64,000 bases of DNA. Source: Neobacillus rhizophilus (GTDB taxonomy: Bacteria > Bacillota > Bacilli > Bacillales > Cytobacillaceae). Below are positions 52,657 to 60,810 of the stretch, in pieces. The translations under genes and the position numbers were made by a program. Position 1 is the stretch's first letter. Each line of letters begins with the position of its first letter. The stretch is from positions 248,001 through 312,000 of the forward strand of contig NZ_JAGYPF010000001.1 in assembly GCF_018343535.1 (NCBI RefSeq), in the 5' to 3' direction. The notes below the pieces were generated by a model. The model made no database searches. It saw nothing but the letters and a program-made list of their open reading frames with translations, and had not been told where the DNA came from.

Positions 52657-53433
52657 ATGGATATCAGTTTACTCATTACGCTTTTCCTAATTGGCTTCGT
52701 CGGCTCTTTTATATCAGGGATGTTGGGAATAGGCGGCGCCATTATCAATTTCCCAATGTTATTGTATATCCCTGCACTTCTTGGAGTTGGCCATTTTTCA
52801 GCACACGAGGTTTCCGGAATTACAGCCATTCAGGTTTTCTTTGCCACAATAGGCGGTGTTATGGTTTACCGCAGGGGTGGATTTTTGAATAAAACTCTGA
52901 TAGCTTATATGGGAATTAGTATTTTACTAGGAAGTTTTATTGGGGGATTCAGCTCCACTCACATGCCGGAAAGCGGAATCAACATCGTATATGGTATTTT
53001 AGCGTTAATCGCCGTGATTATGATGTTTGTACCTAAGAAGGGCGTAGATGATATTCCGCTCGATCAAGTGAAATTTAACAAATGGCTAGCTGCCATGTTT
53101 GCTTTCATTGTAGGAATTGGGGCAGGTATTGTCGGTGCAGGAGGGGCATTTTTATTGGTGCCGATTATGCTTACCGTCTTAAAAATACCGACGAGAATGA
53201 CGATTGCCTCATCTATAGCGATTACACTTATTTCTTCAATCGGTGCAGTCACCGGAAAAATATCAACGGGACAAGTACCAATTGTACCTGCAATCATCAT
53301 GGTAGTAGCCAGTCTCCTTGCCTCTCCGATAGGTGCAAATGCCGGAAAAAGGGTGAATACTAAGGTTTTGCAGATAATCATGGGGATATTAATCCTGGCA
53401 ACTGCAGTGAAGACTTGGATGGAAATATTATGA
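52657..53433 (+). CDS. TauE/SafE family sulfite/anion exporter
   Basis: A 258-residue protein with about eight membrane helices. Both family repeats are present: [24 protein letters not shown] and [20 protein letters not shown]. In cst-type clusters TauE is thought to export sulfite made by the persulfide dioxygenase. Site AAAGGAGG upstream. Confidence 0.9.
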   Translation: MDISLLITLFLIGFVGSFISGMLGIGGAIINFPMLLYIPALLGVGHFSAHEVSGITAIQVFFATIGGVMVYRRGGFLNKTLIAYMGISILLGSFIGGFSSTHMPESGINIVYGILALIAVIMMFVPKKGVDDIPLDQVKFNKWLAAMFAFIVGIGAGIVGAGGAFLLVPIMLTVLKIPTRMTIASSIAITLISSIGAVTGKISTGQVPIVPAIIMVVASLLASPIGANAGKRVNTKVLQIIMGILILATAVKTWMEIL

Positions 53434-53435
53434 TT

Positions 53436-53458
53436 AAAAGGGCCAATTTGGCCCTTTT
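53436..53458 (+). terminator. Terminator after the TauE gene
   Basis: AAAAGGGCCA (53436-53445) pairs with TGGCCCTTTT (53449-53458), with a T-run at the end of the stem. Confidence 0.9.
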
Positions 53459-53462
53459 AATA

Positions 53463-53476
53463 TACCCCTTGTAGTA
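53463..53476. promoter_or_regulatory. Weak CstR-like operator before the TlpA-type gene
   Basis: TACCCCTTGTAGTA keeps one half-site and has two mismatches in the other. Confidence 0.35.
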
Positions 53477-53508
53477 TAATAGGTAAAAGCCTTAAAAAAG
53501 GAGGGCCT

Positions 53509-54402
53509 ATGCACGTAATACAAATTGGTTCACTTTCTATTTCGCTAAAATGGCTGCTGCTTGGGGTCGGTATACTGATTGTTCTCTTTTTCATCAAATT
53601 TTGGGTTAAAAAAACATATGAAGGAGAGTTACATAAGAAAGTATTTGATTTATTGGTGAATACATTAATTTTAGGGTTTTTTATTTGGAAGGGAAGTTTA
53701 ATCGTTCTCGAACCATCTATTGTGATGAATAGTCCATTATCCTTGTTGTATTTTACTGGAGGAAGCAAAGGTCTGATTCTTGCCATGATCGGTTCCATTA
53801 TCTATTTCATTCTCAAAGGACGGAAAATAAATATTCCTAATCCGCTTATCAAAAAAATCCTAGCAGTAACTGCTTTATCGGGGCTGATTGGATGGACAAT
53901 GTATGATTTTGCTACTTCTATTGAAAAAACTGTAAAAGAAGGGGAGTCAAAGCTCAAAAGTTCTGTTGAAATTGGAATAAAAGAAGGAAACAAAGCTCCA
54001 GATTTCCAATTGAAAAATATAGAGGGACAAAATGTTCGATTGTCTGATTTTAAAGGGAAGAAGGTAATTTTAAATCTATGGGCAACTTGGTGTCCGCCAT
54101 GTAAAGCAGAAATGCCTCATATGAAAGATTTCTATCAGAAACAAAAAGGGAAAGATGTTGAAATTGTTGCTGTAAACTTAACCACATCTGAGAAGAATCC
54201 TGAAAGCGTTGAACAGTTTGTGAAGGATTACGGATTAACCTTTCCTGTCTTACTTGATGAAAACGGAGAAATAGGTGACGTATATCAAGCCATTACGATT
54301 CCAACTAGTTATTTCATCGATACAAATGGTATCATTCATGAAAGAATTGTTGGCCCAATGGATAAAGAAATGATGACAGATTTGATTAATAGTATGAATT
54401 AA
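53509..54402 (+). CDS. TlpA/ResA-type membrane thioredoxin
   Basis: A 297-residue protein. About four hydrophobic helices in the first 140 residues are followed by an extracytoplasmic thioredoxin domain: GNKAPDFQLKNIEGQNVRLSDF, the active site WATWCPPCKAE with Cys195 and Cys198, and the cis-proline region ITIPTSYFID. Such proteins reduce disulfides outside the membrane. The link with the persulfide genes is by position and a weak operator. Confidence 0.88.
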   Translation: MHVIQIGSLSISLKWLLLGVGILIVLFFIKFWVKKTYEGELHKKVFDLLVNTLILGFFIWKGSLIVLEPSIVMNSPLSLLYFTGGSKGLILAMIGSIIYFILKGRKINIPNPLIKKILAVTALSGLIGWTMYDFATSIEKTVKEGESKLKSSVEIGIKEGNKAPDFQLKNIEGQNVRLSDFKGKKVILNLWATWCPPCKAEMPHMKDFYQKQKGKDVEIVAVNLTTSEKNPESVEQFVKDYGLTFPVLLDENGEIGDVYQAITIPTSYFIDTNGIIHERIVGPMDKEMMTDLINSMN

Positions 54403-54420
54403 ATAATGGGTTAATGAAAT

Positions 54421-54468
54421 AAAAAGCACATTCTAAGCGGGAGTCTTCCTCTTAGAACGTGCTTTTTT
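54421..54468. terminator. Bidirectional terminator
   Basis: AAAAGCACATTCTAAG pairs with CTTAGAACGTGCTTTT with one mismatch, followed by T residues. It separates convergent genes. Confidence 0.9.
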
Positions 54469-54472
54469 AATA

Positions 54473-54706
54473 TTAATTGTTAATCATACAATTAGTACTT
54501 GATTCTTTCTTCATTTGATTTACGCAATCTTTATGCATTTCTTTTAATTGCTTTTCACTTAGCTGCGGGTGTTTATCCTGCATCATCGGCAGCATTTCTT
54601 TGAAATCTCCCACCTTGCAAGCAATCTGGTCACTGGCCGCTAAAACGCCAGTACCCAACCCTAGCAATAAGATGATGGTAAACGCACTTGTTGCTATTTT
54701 CTTCAT
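54473..54706 (-). CDS. Small secreted Cys-containing protein
   Basis: A 77-residue protein with a signal peptide (MKKIATSAFTIILLLGLGTG, cleavage after VLA). The mature part has three cysteines (ACKVGD, KDCVNQ, TNCMI) and is mostly helical and polar, with MQDKHPQLSEKQLKEMHKDC. AAGGAGGACG upstream. Family not recognised. It lies between the thioredoxin-like protein and the HesB-like selenoprotein, and could be a substrate of extracytoplasmic thiol enzymes. Confidence 0.65.
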   Translation of the reverse strand: MKKIATSAFTIILLLGLGTGVLAASDQIACKVGDFKEMLPMMQDKHPQLSEKQLKEMHKDCVNQMKKESSTNCMINN

Positions 54707-54907
54707 TTTTTCGTCCTCCTTAATAGTTGCATTCTTACTACAATTTAATTTTATATTGTTTTTTCAAATACGGAGTGGGGTAATTTTGACAAATAAATTA
54801 ACTTTTGAAAAAAACGCTATTTTAGCAAACTTTTTAAGCATTTCATTACTTTCTAACACCACGATAGGTTAAAATAAAAGGTGATTATTAAACAGGAGGA
54901 ATTGAAC

Positions 54908-55186
54908 ATGAACATCACAGACCAAGCTCGTGATCTGTTAAAACAAGTGTTCAAAGAAGAGAATGCCAACAACATTCGTATCTTTTTTGAAGGCTTTGGC
55001 TGAGGGGAGCCAAGAATTGGACTGGCTCTGGATGAGCCGGATACAGACGATATAATCGTCACAATAAATGAAATCACAGTCGCAATTGACCCTATTATTG
55101 AACCTAATATAGAAGGCCTAACCCTTGACCGAAGCGGAGATGGAAAAGGCATTTCTCTGATTGGTAATACGGGTGCCTGTTGTTAG
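54908..55186 (+). CDS. HesB/IscA-like selenoprotein
   Basis: A 92-residue A-type scaffold-like protein read through TGA at 55001-55003 as selenocysteine 32. The sequence around it, EGFGUGEPRIGLALDEP, matches the GCGGPR-x-GL-x-LDE region of HesB proteins with Sec for Cys. The C-terminus ends GACC. A SECIS-like stem GAGCCA/TGGCTC (55007-55012 and 55023-55028) with loop AGAATTGGAC puts GG 16-17 bases after the TGA. Strong site AGGAGG before ATG 54908. HesB-like selenoproteins are a known group in Sec-using Firmicutes. Function may be Fe-S or sulfur/selenium transfer. Confidence 0.87.
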
Positions 55187-55187
55187 T

Positions 55188-55212
55188 AAAAAAGACCTGT
55201 CCAGGTCTTTTT
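55188..55212 (+). terminator. Terminator after the HesB-like gene
   Basis: AAAAGACCTG and CAGGTCTTTT form a stem followed by T residues. Confidence 0.9.
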
Positions 55213-55250
55213 TTGTTTATAACACCATGAAAAAAAGTTTAAATTCCTAG

Positions 55251-55280
55251 TTGACACATTGGATTAATGAAGTTTATTAT
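55251..55280 (+). promoter_or_regulatory. Promoter of the SfnB-like/ABC transporter operon
   Basis: -35 TTGACA (55251-55256) and -10 TATTAT (55275-55280), 18 bp apart. Transcription should start near 55287, leaving a leader of about 120 bases. Confidence 0.7.
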
Positions 55281-55347
55281 AAGTGATAGATTCATAATAT
55301 TTTAAAAATATATTTAATCTGAGCTTAGCTGATCAGTCCACTGAAAG

Positions 55348-55377
55348 CTGCTTCCATACCACGGGAGCAGTTTTTTT
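55348..55377 (+). terminator. Leader terminator (possible attenuator) before the SfnB-like gene
   Basis: CTGCTTCC (55348-55355) pairs with GGGAGCAG (55363-55370) and is followed by seven T residues. An upstream pairing AGCTT (55322-55326)/AAGCT (55345-55349) overlaps the stem by two bases and could compete. It lies between the promoter and the first gene. Confidence 0.65.
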
Positions 55378-55406
55378 ATTTTTAAATTTTAGGAGGACCG
55401 GAAAGG

Positions 55407-56588
55407 ATGCAAGAAATTTTTATTAAAAATAGTAAACAACGTGAGTGGCTTGAACGTCTGTCACCATTGGAACCGGTTTTTAAAGATCGGGCAGCAGTCA
55501 TTGATCAGGAAGGCCGTTTCCCTCATGAGAATATTCAAGCCTTGCGAAAAATCGGTTATACCAAGGTAACGTTGCCAGAAGAGTTAGGCGGCTCCGACTT
55601 TTCCCTTTATGATGCCATTCTTTTACAAGAAAAACTGGGAAGCTTTGACGGCAGTACAGCTTTATCGATTGGCTGGACCTTAATGACAGTGGGAGAATTA
55701 TTCGAAAATCGTTATTGGAACTCTGAAAAACTCGCATTTTTTGCAGAAGAAGTCAACAACGGTGCGATTATTAACCGAGCCGTGAGTGAAATAGCGACAG
55801 GCAGTCCGATCCGCGGCGGGAGGCCAGGAACCACTGCCAAGCAAATAGAGGAAAAATGGGTGATTAATGGCCGCAAGAGCTATACAACCTGCTCACCGGA
55901 GCTGGATTACTTCCTAACCTCCGCCTGGATAGAAGAAAAAGAAACTGTTGGCTTTTTCCTTATTCCAAAAGAAGCAGAAGGTCTCTCCATCGAGGAAAAT
56001 TGGAATGTAATCGCCATGCGTGGTACCGGAAGCCACGATCTAGTATTAGAAAATGTAGCGGTGGATGAATCAGACTTGGTGGAAATTCCAAGCTACAATA
56101 CGGGGTTCAAATTGAATGGATGGGGTCTGCTCATTCCTGCAGCCTATTTAGGAATCGCGCAGGAAGCCAGGGACTACGCGCTCCATTTTGCCAATACCCA
56201 CTCGCCCAATAGTATAAAGGGTACGATTGCTGGACTTCCGAATGTGCAGTCCTTGTTAGGAGAGATGGACTTGGAATTATACAAAGCACGATTTGCCCTT
56301 TATGGTGCAGCAGAAGCTTACATGGATGATGTACGTAATAAAACCATTACGAATGAAGCGCTAGTAGCCAAACATATCGTGACCAATTCAGCCATTACAG
56401 TCGTCGACAAGGCGATGCGATTAGTGGGAGCTAAAAGTTTACAACTGGCCAATCCCCTGCAGCGTTATTACCGGGATGTCCGGGCAGGGCTTCACAATCC
56501 GCCTATGGATGATTTAACCATTTCAAAATTAGCTCAAACAGCTATTCAACAATATGAATCTAAGGGAGGAAAAACCAATGAAAATTAA
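55407..56588 (+). CDS. Acyl-CoA dehydrogenase-fold flavoprotein (SfnB-like)
   Basis: A 393-residue flavoprotein with acyl-CoA dehydrogenase architecture: TLPEELGGSDFSLYDAI, ATGSPIRGG, WVINGRKSYTTCSPELDYFLTSAW and MRLVGAKSLQLANPLQRYYRDVRAG. The last is typical of the SfnB/DszC branch, which includes FMN-dependent monooxygenases acting on sulfur compounds. Its neighbours, a cystine-type ABC transporter, fit sulfur scavenging. AGGAGG upstream; it overlaps the next gene by 11 bp. Confidence 0.85.
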   Translation: MQEIFIKNSKQREWLERLSPLEPVFKDRAAVIDQEGRFPHENIQALRKIGYTKVTLPEELGGSDFSLYDAILLQEKLGSFDGSTALSIGWTLMTVGELFENRYWNSEKLAFFAEEVNNGAIINRAVSEIATGSPIRGGRPGTTAKQIEEKWVINGRKSYTTCSPELDYFLTSAWIEEKETVGFFLIPKEAEGLSIEENWNVIAMRGTGSHDLVLENVAVDESDLVEIPSYNTGFKLNGWGLLIPAAYLGIAQEARDYALHFANTHSPNSIKGTIAGLPNVQSLLGEMDLELYKARFALYGAAEAYMDDVRNKTITNEALVAKHIVTNSAITVVDKAMRLVGAKSLQLANPLQRYYRDVRAGLHNPPMDDLTISKLAQTAIQQYESKGGKTNEN

Positions 56589-57450
56589 TAAGTTATTAAA
56601 AATGGCAGCAACAGGAGCTGCTTTATTTACCCTAATCGCAGGATGCAGTTCCACGACAACAACAGGATCAAAGTCAGATTCAGGAGATGCAAAGAAAGAA
56701 GTTAGAACCGTTAAAGTAGCGTTTGATCAAGGAGGAAAACCTATTGGATATGTAGATGAAAAGGGTAATCCGACTGGATATGAACTTGAAGTAATGAAAT
56801 TGGTGGATAAGGCACTTCCAGAATACAAATTTGAATATGTGCCAACATCTAGTGAGGACTTATTGGTAGGGGTGCAGCAGGGAAAATATCAAGTCGGGGT
56901 AAAAAATGCCTGGTTTACAGAGGAAAGAACGAAGAGCTATATTTTTCCTAAAGAATTCCTTGGACTTAGCGGCGTCGGCCTTTTGTTGAAAAAAGAAAAT
57001 AAAGATGTCAAAGATTTATCCGATTTTGCAAAAAAGAAACTTTCATTAGCGCCGATAGCGGCAAGCAATGCTCAATATACCATCGTGGATGAGTATAACC
57101 AAGCCAATCCTGATAATAAGGTCAAACTGGAGGCCGGAGATGCGTTCTCAGTGGATGTTGTGCAATGGGTAAATGAAGGCCGTGTAGACGGCGGTATTTA
57201 TTTAGGAGCAACATACGAAAAGCAAGTTCTTGCTAAAGATGGTCCTTATCATAATTTAGCCGATCAGGTTGTCTATAATGAGTTTACGGTTGTCAAAACC
57301 TGGCCTTTATTCAACAAAAAAGAACAAGAATTTGCCGATGCCTATGACAAAGCCATTAAGAAATTAAAAGAAGAAAAGAAGACAAACGATATTATGGTGA
57401 AATTCTATAATAATGATTTATTTAAACTATTGGATACTGTAAAAAGATAA
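56578..57450 (+). CDS. Amino acid ABC transporter substrate-binding lipoprotein (cystine type)
   Basis: 290 residues from ATG 56578 (GGAGG in the upstream gene). The lipobox is TLIAGC, anchored on the outside of the membrane. The mature protein is a family 3 solute-binding protein (GGKPIGYVDEKGNPTGYELEVMKLV). Together with two permeases and one ATPase it resembles TcyJKLMN of B. subtilis, which imports cystine and related sulfur compounds. Confidence 0.87.
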   Translation: MKINKLLKMAATGAALFTLIAGCSSTTTTGSKSDSGDAKKEVRTVKVAFDQGGKPIGYVDEKGNPTGYELEVMKLVDKALPEYKFEYVPTSSEDLLVGVQQGKYQVGVKNAWFTEERTKSYIFPKEFLGLSGVGLLLKKENKDVKDLSDFAKKKLSLAPIAASNAQYTIVDEYNQANPDNKVKLEAGDAFSVDVVQWVNEGRVDGGIYLGATYEKQVLAKDGPYHNLADQVVYNEFTVVKTWPLFNKKEQEFADAYDKAIKKLKEEKKTNDIMVKFYNNDLFKLLDTVKR

Positions 57451-57471
57451 CAACTAAAATGGAGGCAACAC

Positions 57472-58179
57472 ATGGAAAAGTATTTTGATGTTACCTACAT
57501 TTGGGATACACTACCACAGCTTATTCCATTTTTAAAAGTAACGTTTATGGTTGCAGGTCTTTCGGTTTTGTTCGGAACGATTTTAGGATTTATCTTAGCG
57601 TTGATGAAGCTGGGAACGAGTAAAATAGCGAAAAAGATCGCCAATTGTTATACCACCATCATAAGATGTACCCCATCAATTGTTCTGTTATTTTTAGTTT
57701 ATTATGGACTTCCGGCCATAGCTAGTAATTTTGGTACAGACTTGAATACTCTTCAAACTGCTGTCTTTGTTGTCATCACCTTTTCAATTCAATTTGGTGC
57801 TTTGATGTCTGAGGTGATGCGAACAGCGTATGAAGCAATTGACAGGGGCCAATTTGAGGCTGCGGTTAGTGTCGGGCTAAGCCCGGCACAGGCATTTAGG
57901 AGAATTGTTTTGCCGCAGGCGTTTGTAGTAGCATTGCCCAATTTCGGCAACAGCTTTCTTGAATTAATGAAAGAGGGGTCGTTAGCCTATACCATAGGGC
58001 TGGTGGATATTATGGGTAAAGCAAGTCTCATCATATCCAATAACTATAATTCTCATTCATTAGAAATTTATCTTGGATTGTCGCTTATATACTGGGTTTT
58101 ATCCATTTTAATAGAACAACTCTTCTCCAAGCTGGAGAAAATATTCAGCAAGGGCAAGCAGCTAATCAAAACAACGTAA
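57472..58179 (+). CDS. Amino acid ABC transporter permease (cystine type)
   Basis: A 235-residue permease of the His/Glu/Gln family with five membrane helices. The cytoplasmic EAA loop is FEAAVSVGLSPAQAFRRIVLPQA. First of two different permease genes, as in TcyL/TcyM. Confidence 0.9.
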   Translation: MEKYFDVTYIWDTLPQLIPFLKVTFMVAGLSVLFGTILGFILALMKLGTSKIAKKIANCYTTIIRCTPSIVLLFLVYYGLPAIASNFGTDLNTLQTAVFVVITFSIQFGALMSEVMRTAYEAIDRGQFEAAVSVGLSPAQAFRRIVLPQAFVVALPNFGNSFLELMKEGSLAYTIGLVDIMGKASLIISNNYNSHSLEIYLGLSLIYWVLSILIEQLFSKLEKIFSKGKQLIKTT

Positions 58180-58191
58180 GGGGGTGACAGA

Positions 58192-58905
58192 GTGTCGGTC
58201 GGCTTGGATTATCAATTTTTAGTTAAAACCTTTTTTATTGCATTATCCGGGGTACCTACAGCATTGATCATTACCATTGTTTCGCTGCTGATTGCCCTGC
58301 CTTTGGGATTTTTGCTTGCCTTATCACGGATCAATCGAATTCCTGTCATCAGCCAGCTTGCGCGGGTGTATGTTTCGTTTGTGAGAGGGACACCTGTTAT
58401 TGTGCAAATTTTTATTATTTTTACCAGTGTCCCATTACTATTAAAGCCAATATTTGAAGAGTACCATGTTAAAACGAATATTTACGATATCAATCCAATT
58501 TGGTATGCATTCATTGTTTTCTCCTTGAATACGACTGCTATATTAATAGAAGTATTTCGCTCCGCTATCAGCACAGTAAGCAAGGGGCAGCTGGAGGCTG
58601 CCTATTCCGTTGGGTTGAACAATGTCCAGGCATTCAGGAGGATTATCATTCCACAAACATTGGTCGTTGCATTGCCCAATATTTGTACAGCAACGGTCAA
58701 TCTCATCAAAGCTACTTCATTAGGCTATGCATTGTCTTTAAAGGAGATTAACTTAAGGGCTCAAGTGGCAGCTAATGTCGGCTACAATTATATTGAAGCA
58801 TACATCGATATCTTTCTCGTCTATCTTCTTTTATGCAGTTTAGTGGAATACTTATTTAAGCTGTATGAAAAACGGGTACGGAAATATAAAGCAGTGGATG
58901 CCTGA
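58192..58905 (+). CDS. Amino acid ABC transporter permease (cystine type)
   Basis: A 237-residue permease. The loop [23 protein letters not shown] and the N-terminal [26 protein letters not shown] are typical. GTG start with GGGGTGAC upstream, 12 bp after the first permease. It probably forms a heterodimer with it. Confidence 0.9.
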   Translation: MSVGLDYQFLVKTFFIALSGVPTALIITIVSLLIALPLGFLLALSRINRIPVISQLARVYVSFVRGTPVIVQIFIIFTSVPLLLKPIFEEYHVKTNIYDINPIWYAFIVFSLNTTAILIEVFRSAISTVSKGQLEAAYSVGLNNVQAFRRIIIPQTLVVALPNICTATVNLIKATSLGYALSLKEINLRAQVAANVGYNYIEAYIDIFLVYLLLCSLVEYLFKLYEKRVRKYKAVDA

Positions 58906-58927
58906 AATCAGGATTGGAGGGAAAGTC

Positions 58928-59683
58928 ATGTTAGAGATAAAGAATATCCATAAATCCTTTGGTAAGAATGAGATTCTAAAAGGAGTAGATTTAAAGATTG
59001 AAAAGGGGGATGTGGTTGTCATTCTTGGCCCAAGCGGCTCTGGGAAGACAACCTTACTCCGGTGTATCAACTTTCTTGAACAGGCCGATGAGGGGCAAGC
59101 CATTTTCGGGGATATGGTTGTGAACCTCAAATCGGCTACCAGAAAGCAAATTCACCAAATAAGGCAAAAGACTGCATTTGTTTTTCAGAATTATAATCTA
59201 TTTAATAATAAAACAGCAATAGAGAATGTGACAGAAGGCCTTATTATTGGAAGAAAGGTTCCGAAAGCAGAAGCCTATAAGATTGGGCAGCAGGCATTGG
59301 AGAAAGTCGGTTTATCAGATAAAATAAATTCCTATCCCAGCCAGCTGTCCGGAGGGCAGCAGCAGAGGGTAGGAATAGCAAGGGCAATTGCATTAAATCC
59401 CGATATTATTTTATTTGATGAGCCCACTTCTGCTCTCGATCCCGAATTAGTCGGCGAAGTATTAACCGTCATGAAGACCATCGCAAAAGAAGGAACCACT
59501 ATGCTAGTCGTGACCCACGAAATGTCTTTTGCAAAAGATGTAGCAAACAAAGTCATCTTTATGGACGGCGGAGTCATCGTAGAAGAAGATGCCCCTGAGG
59601 AAATCTTCTCAAGACCAAAAGAAGAAAGAACCCAACAGTTCCTAAAACGGGTCATTCCCGAGGATTATATCTATAATATTTGA
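58928..59683 (+). CDS. Amino acid ABC transporter ATP-binding protein
   Basis: 251 residues from ATG 58928 (GGAGGGAAAG upstream). Walker [13 protein letters not shown]-loop FVFQNYNLF, signature LSGGQQQR, Walker [14 protein letters not shown] and H-loop VTHEM are all present. It completes the four-gene transporter. No clear terminator follows. Confidence 0.92.
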   Translation: MLEIKNIHKSFGKNEILKGVDLKIEKGDVVVILGPSGSGKTTLLRCINFLEQADEGQAIFGDMVVNLKSATRKQIHQIRQKTAFVFQNYNLFNNKTAIENVTEGLIIGRKVPKAEAYKIGQQALEKVGLSDKINSYPSQLSGGQQQRVGIARAIALNPDIILFDEPTSALDPELVGEVLTVMKTIAKEGTTMLVVTHEMSFAKDVANKVIFMDGGVIVEEDAPEEIFSRPKEERTQQFLKRVIPEDYIYNI

Positions 59684-59816
59684 GGAACGATGATGAGGCT
59701 ATAGATTATCAACTTTTGTAGAATCTTAATTATTTGTAATGAAGGGGTTTAACGAGGTTTGTGTCGAATGTGTTGAAAAGGGATAATAGGTATAATTAGT
59801 AGAAGAGAGGTGAAAT

Positions 59817-60656
59817 GTGGAAATAAATATGAACATTAATGAAACACTTGTTAAGAAAATCCTTACAGAAGCAAAAGGTTATTTAGATGTTGGATTTACT
59901 CATTCGTTGAATCCATATAGTGGCTGTGCCTTTTCGTGCTGGTATTGCTATGTTAGGGAAATGCCCATCCAAAGATTTAAAGGAATTCCATGGGGAGAAT
60001 GGTTAGACATTAAAACAAATGCAGCGGAGAATTACCGTAATGAAATAATAAAACTTCGCAAGAATAACAAACCGGTGAATATTTTTATGTCTTCTGCAAC
60101 AGATCCGTACCAGCCAATGGAACGAAAAGCAGGCATTACACGGGCCATACTGGAAGAAATGCTGGAAAACCCGCCTGATTTTCTTCAAATCCAAACACGG
60201 AGCCCACTCATCACAAGAGATATCGATTTATTGTTAAAATTAAAAGACAAATGTAATTCCCTTGTTTCCATGACGATTGAAACAGATAGGGAAGACGTAA
60301 AGCAAATTTTTGCACCATATGCACCTGGAATTAAATCGCGGTTAAAAGCGGTTAAAGAAGTTCACGATGCCGGAATATCCACCCAAGCCTCGATTTCTCC
60401 CGTTTTGCCATTTACCCCAGATTTTCCAAAAGTATTGGAAGGCATCGTGGATCATATTTGGATCGATACGCTTAGTATTGGTGATGGTTCGATGGGAAAG
60501 CGCTCGGCGAGGTTAGGAATGCCGGCTGTATTTGAAGAGCACGGATTATCAGATTGGTATCAAAAAGATTTACATGTAAGGGTCGAAAAGTTTTTTAAAA
60601 AGTATTTTCCTAGCGCCATAATTAGAGTTTCTAAAGACGAAGCTTTCCCAAAATGA
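59817..60656 (+). CDS. Radical SAM protein (SplB-like)
   Basis: A 279-residue radical SAM enzyme. The cluster motif CAFSCWYC lies in SLNPYSGCAFSCWYCYVRE, followed by FMSSATDPYQPMERK and TIETDRED. This matches the group related to spore photoproduct lyase (Rv2578c-like) that lacks the SplB C-terminal cysteine region. GTG start with AGAGAGG; ATG 59829 is possible. Substrate unknown. Confidence 0.85.
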   Translation: MEINMNINETLVKKILTEAKGYLDVGFTHSLNPYSGCAFSCWYCYVREMPIQRFKGIPWGEWLDIKTNAAENYRNEIIKLRKNNKPVNIFMSSATDPYQPMERKAGITRAILEEMLENPPDFLQIQTRSPLITRDIDLLLKLKDKCNSLVSMTIETDREDVKQIFAPYAPGIKSRLKAVKEVHDAGISTQASISPVLPFTPDFPKVLEGIVDHIWIDTLSIGDGSMGKRSARLGMPAVFEEHGLSDWYQKDLHVRVEKFFKKYFPSAIIRVSKDEAFPK

Positions 60657-60810
60657 TTTAGATGAACACCCTTTAAAAATTGTATATATATTGGACAAAT
60701 ATCCATCGTCAACTAGCCCTATTTTAAAATAATAAGTAAGATACCTAGTCCCTTAAAGTACTATCTCCTCATACCTTAAAGCAAATGGGTAATTGAGGAG
60801 GATTTTATCA

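Noticed and set aside
55287..55378. SAM (S-box) or T-box riboswitch before the SfnB-like gene
   Set aside because: The leader is too short and lacks the conserved core sequences; only an attenuator-like hairpin is supported.
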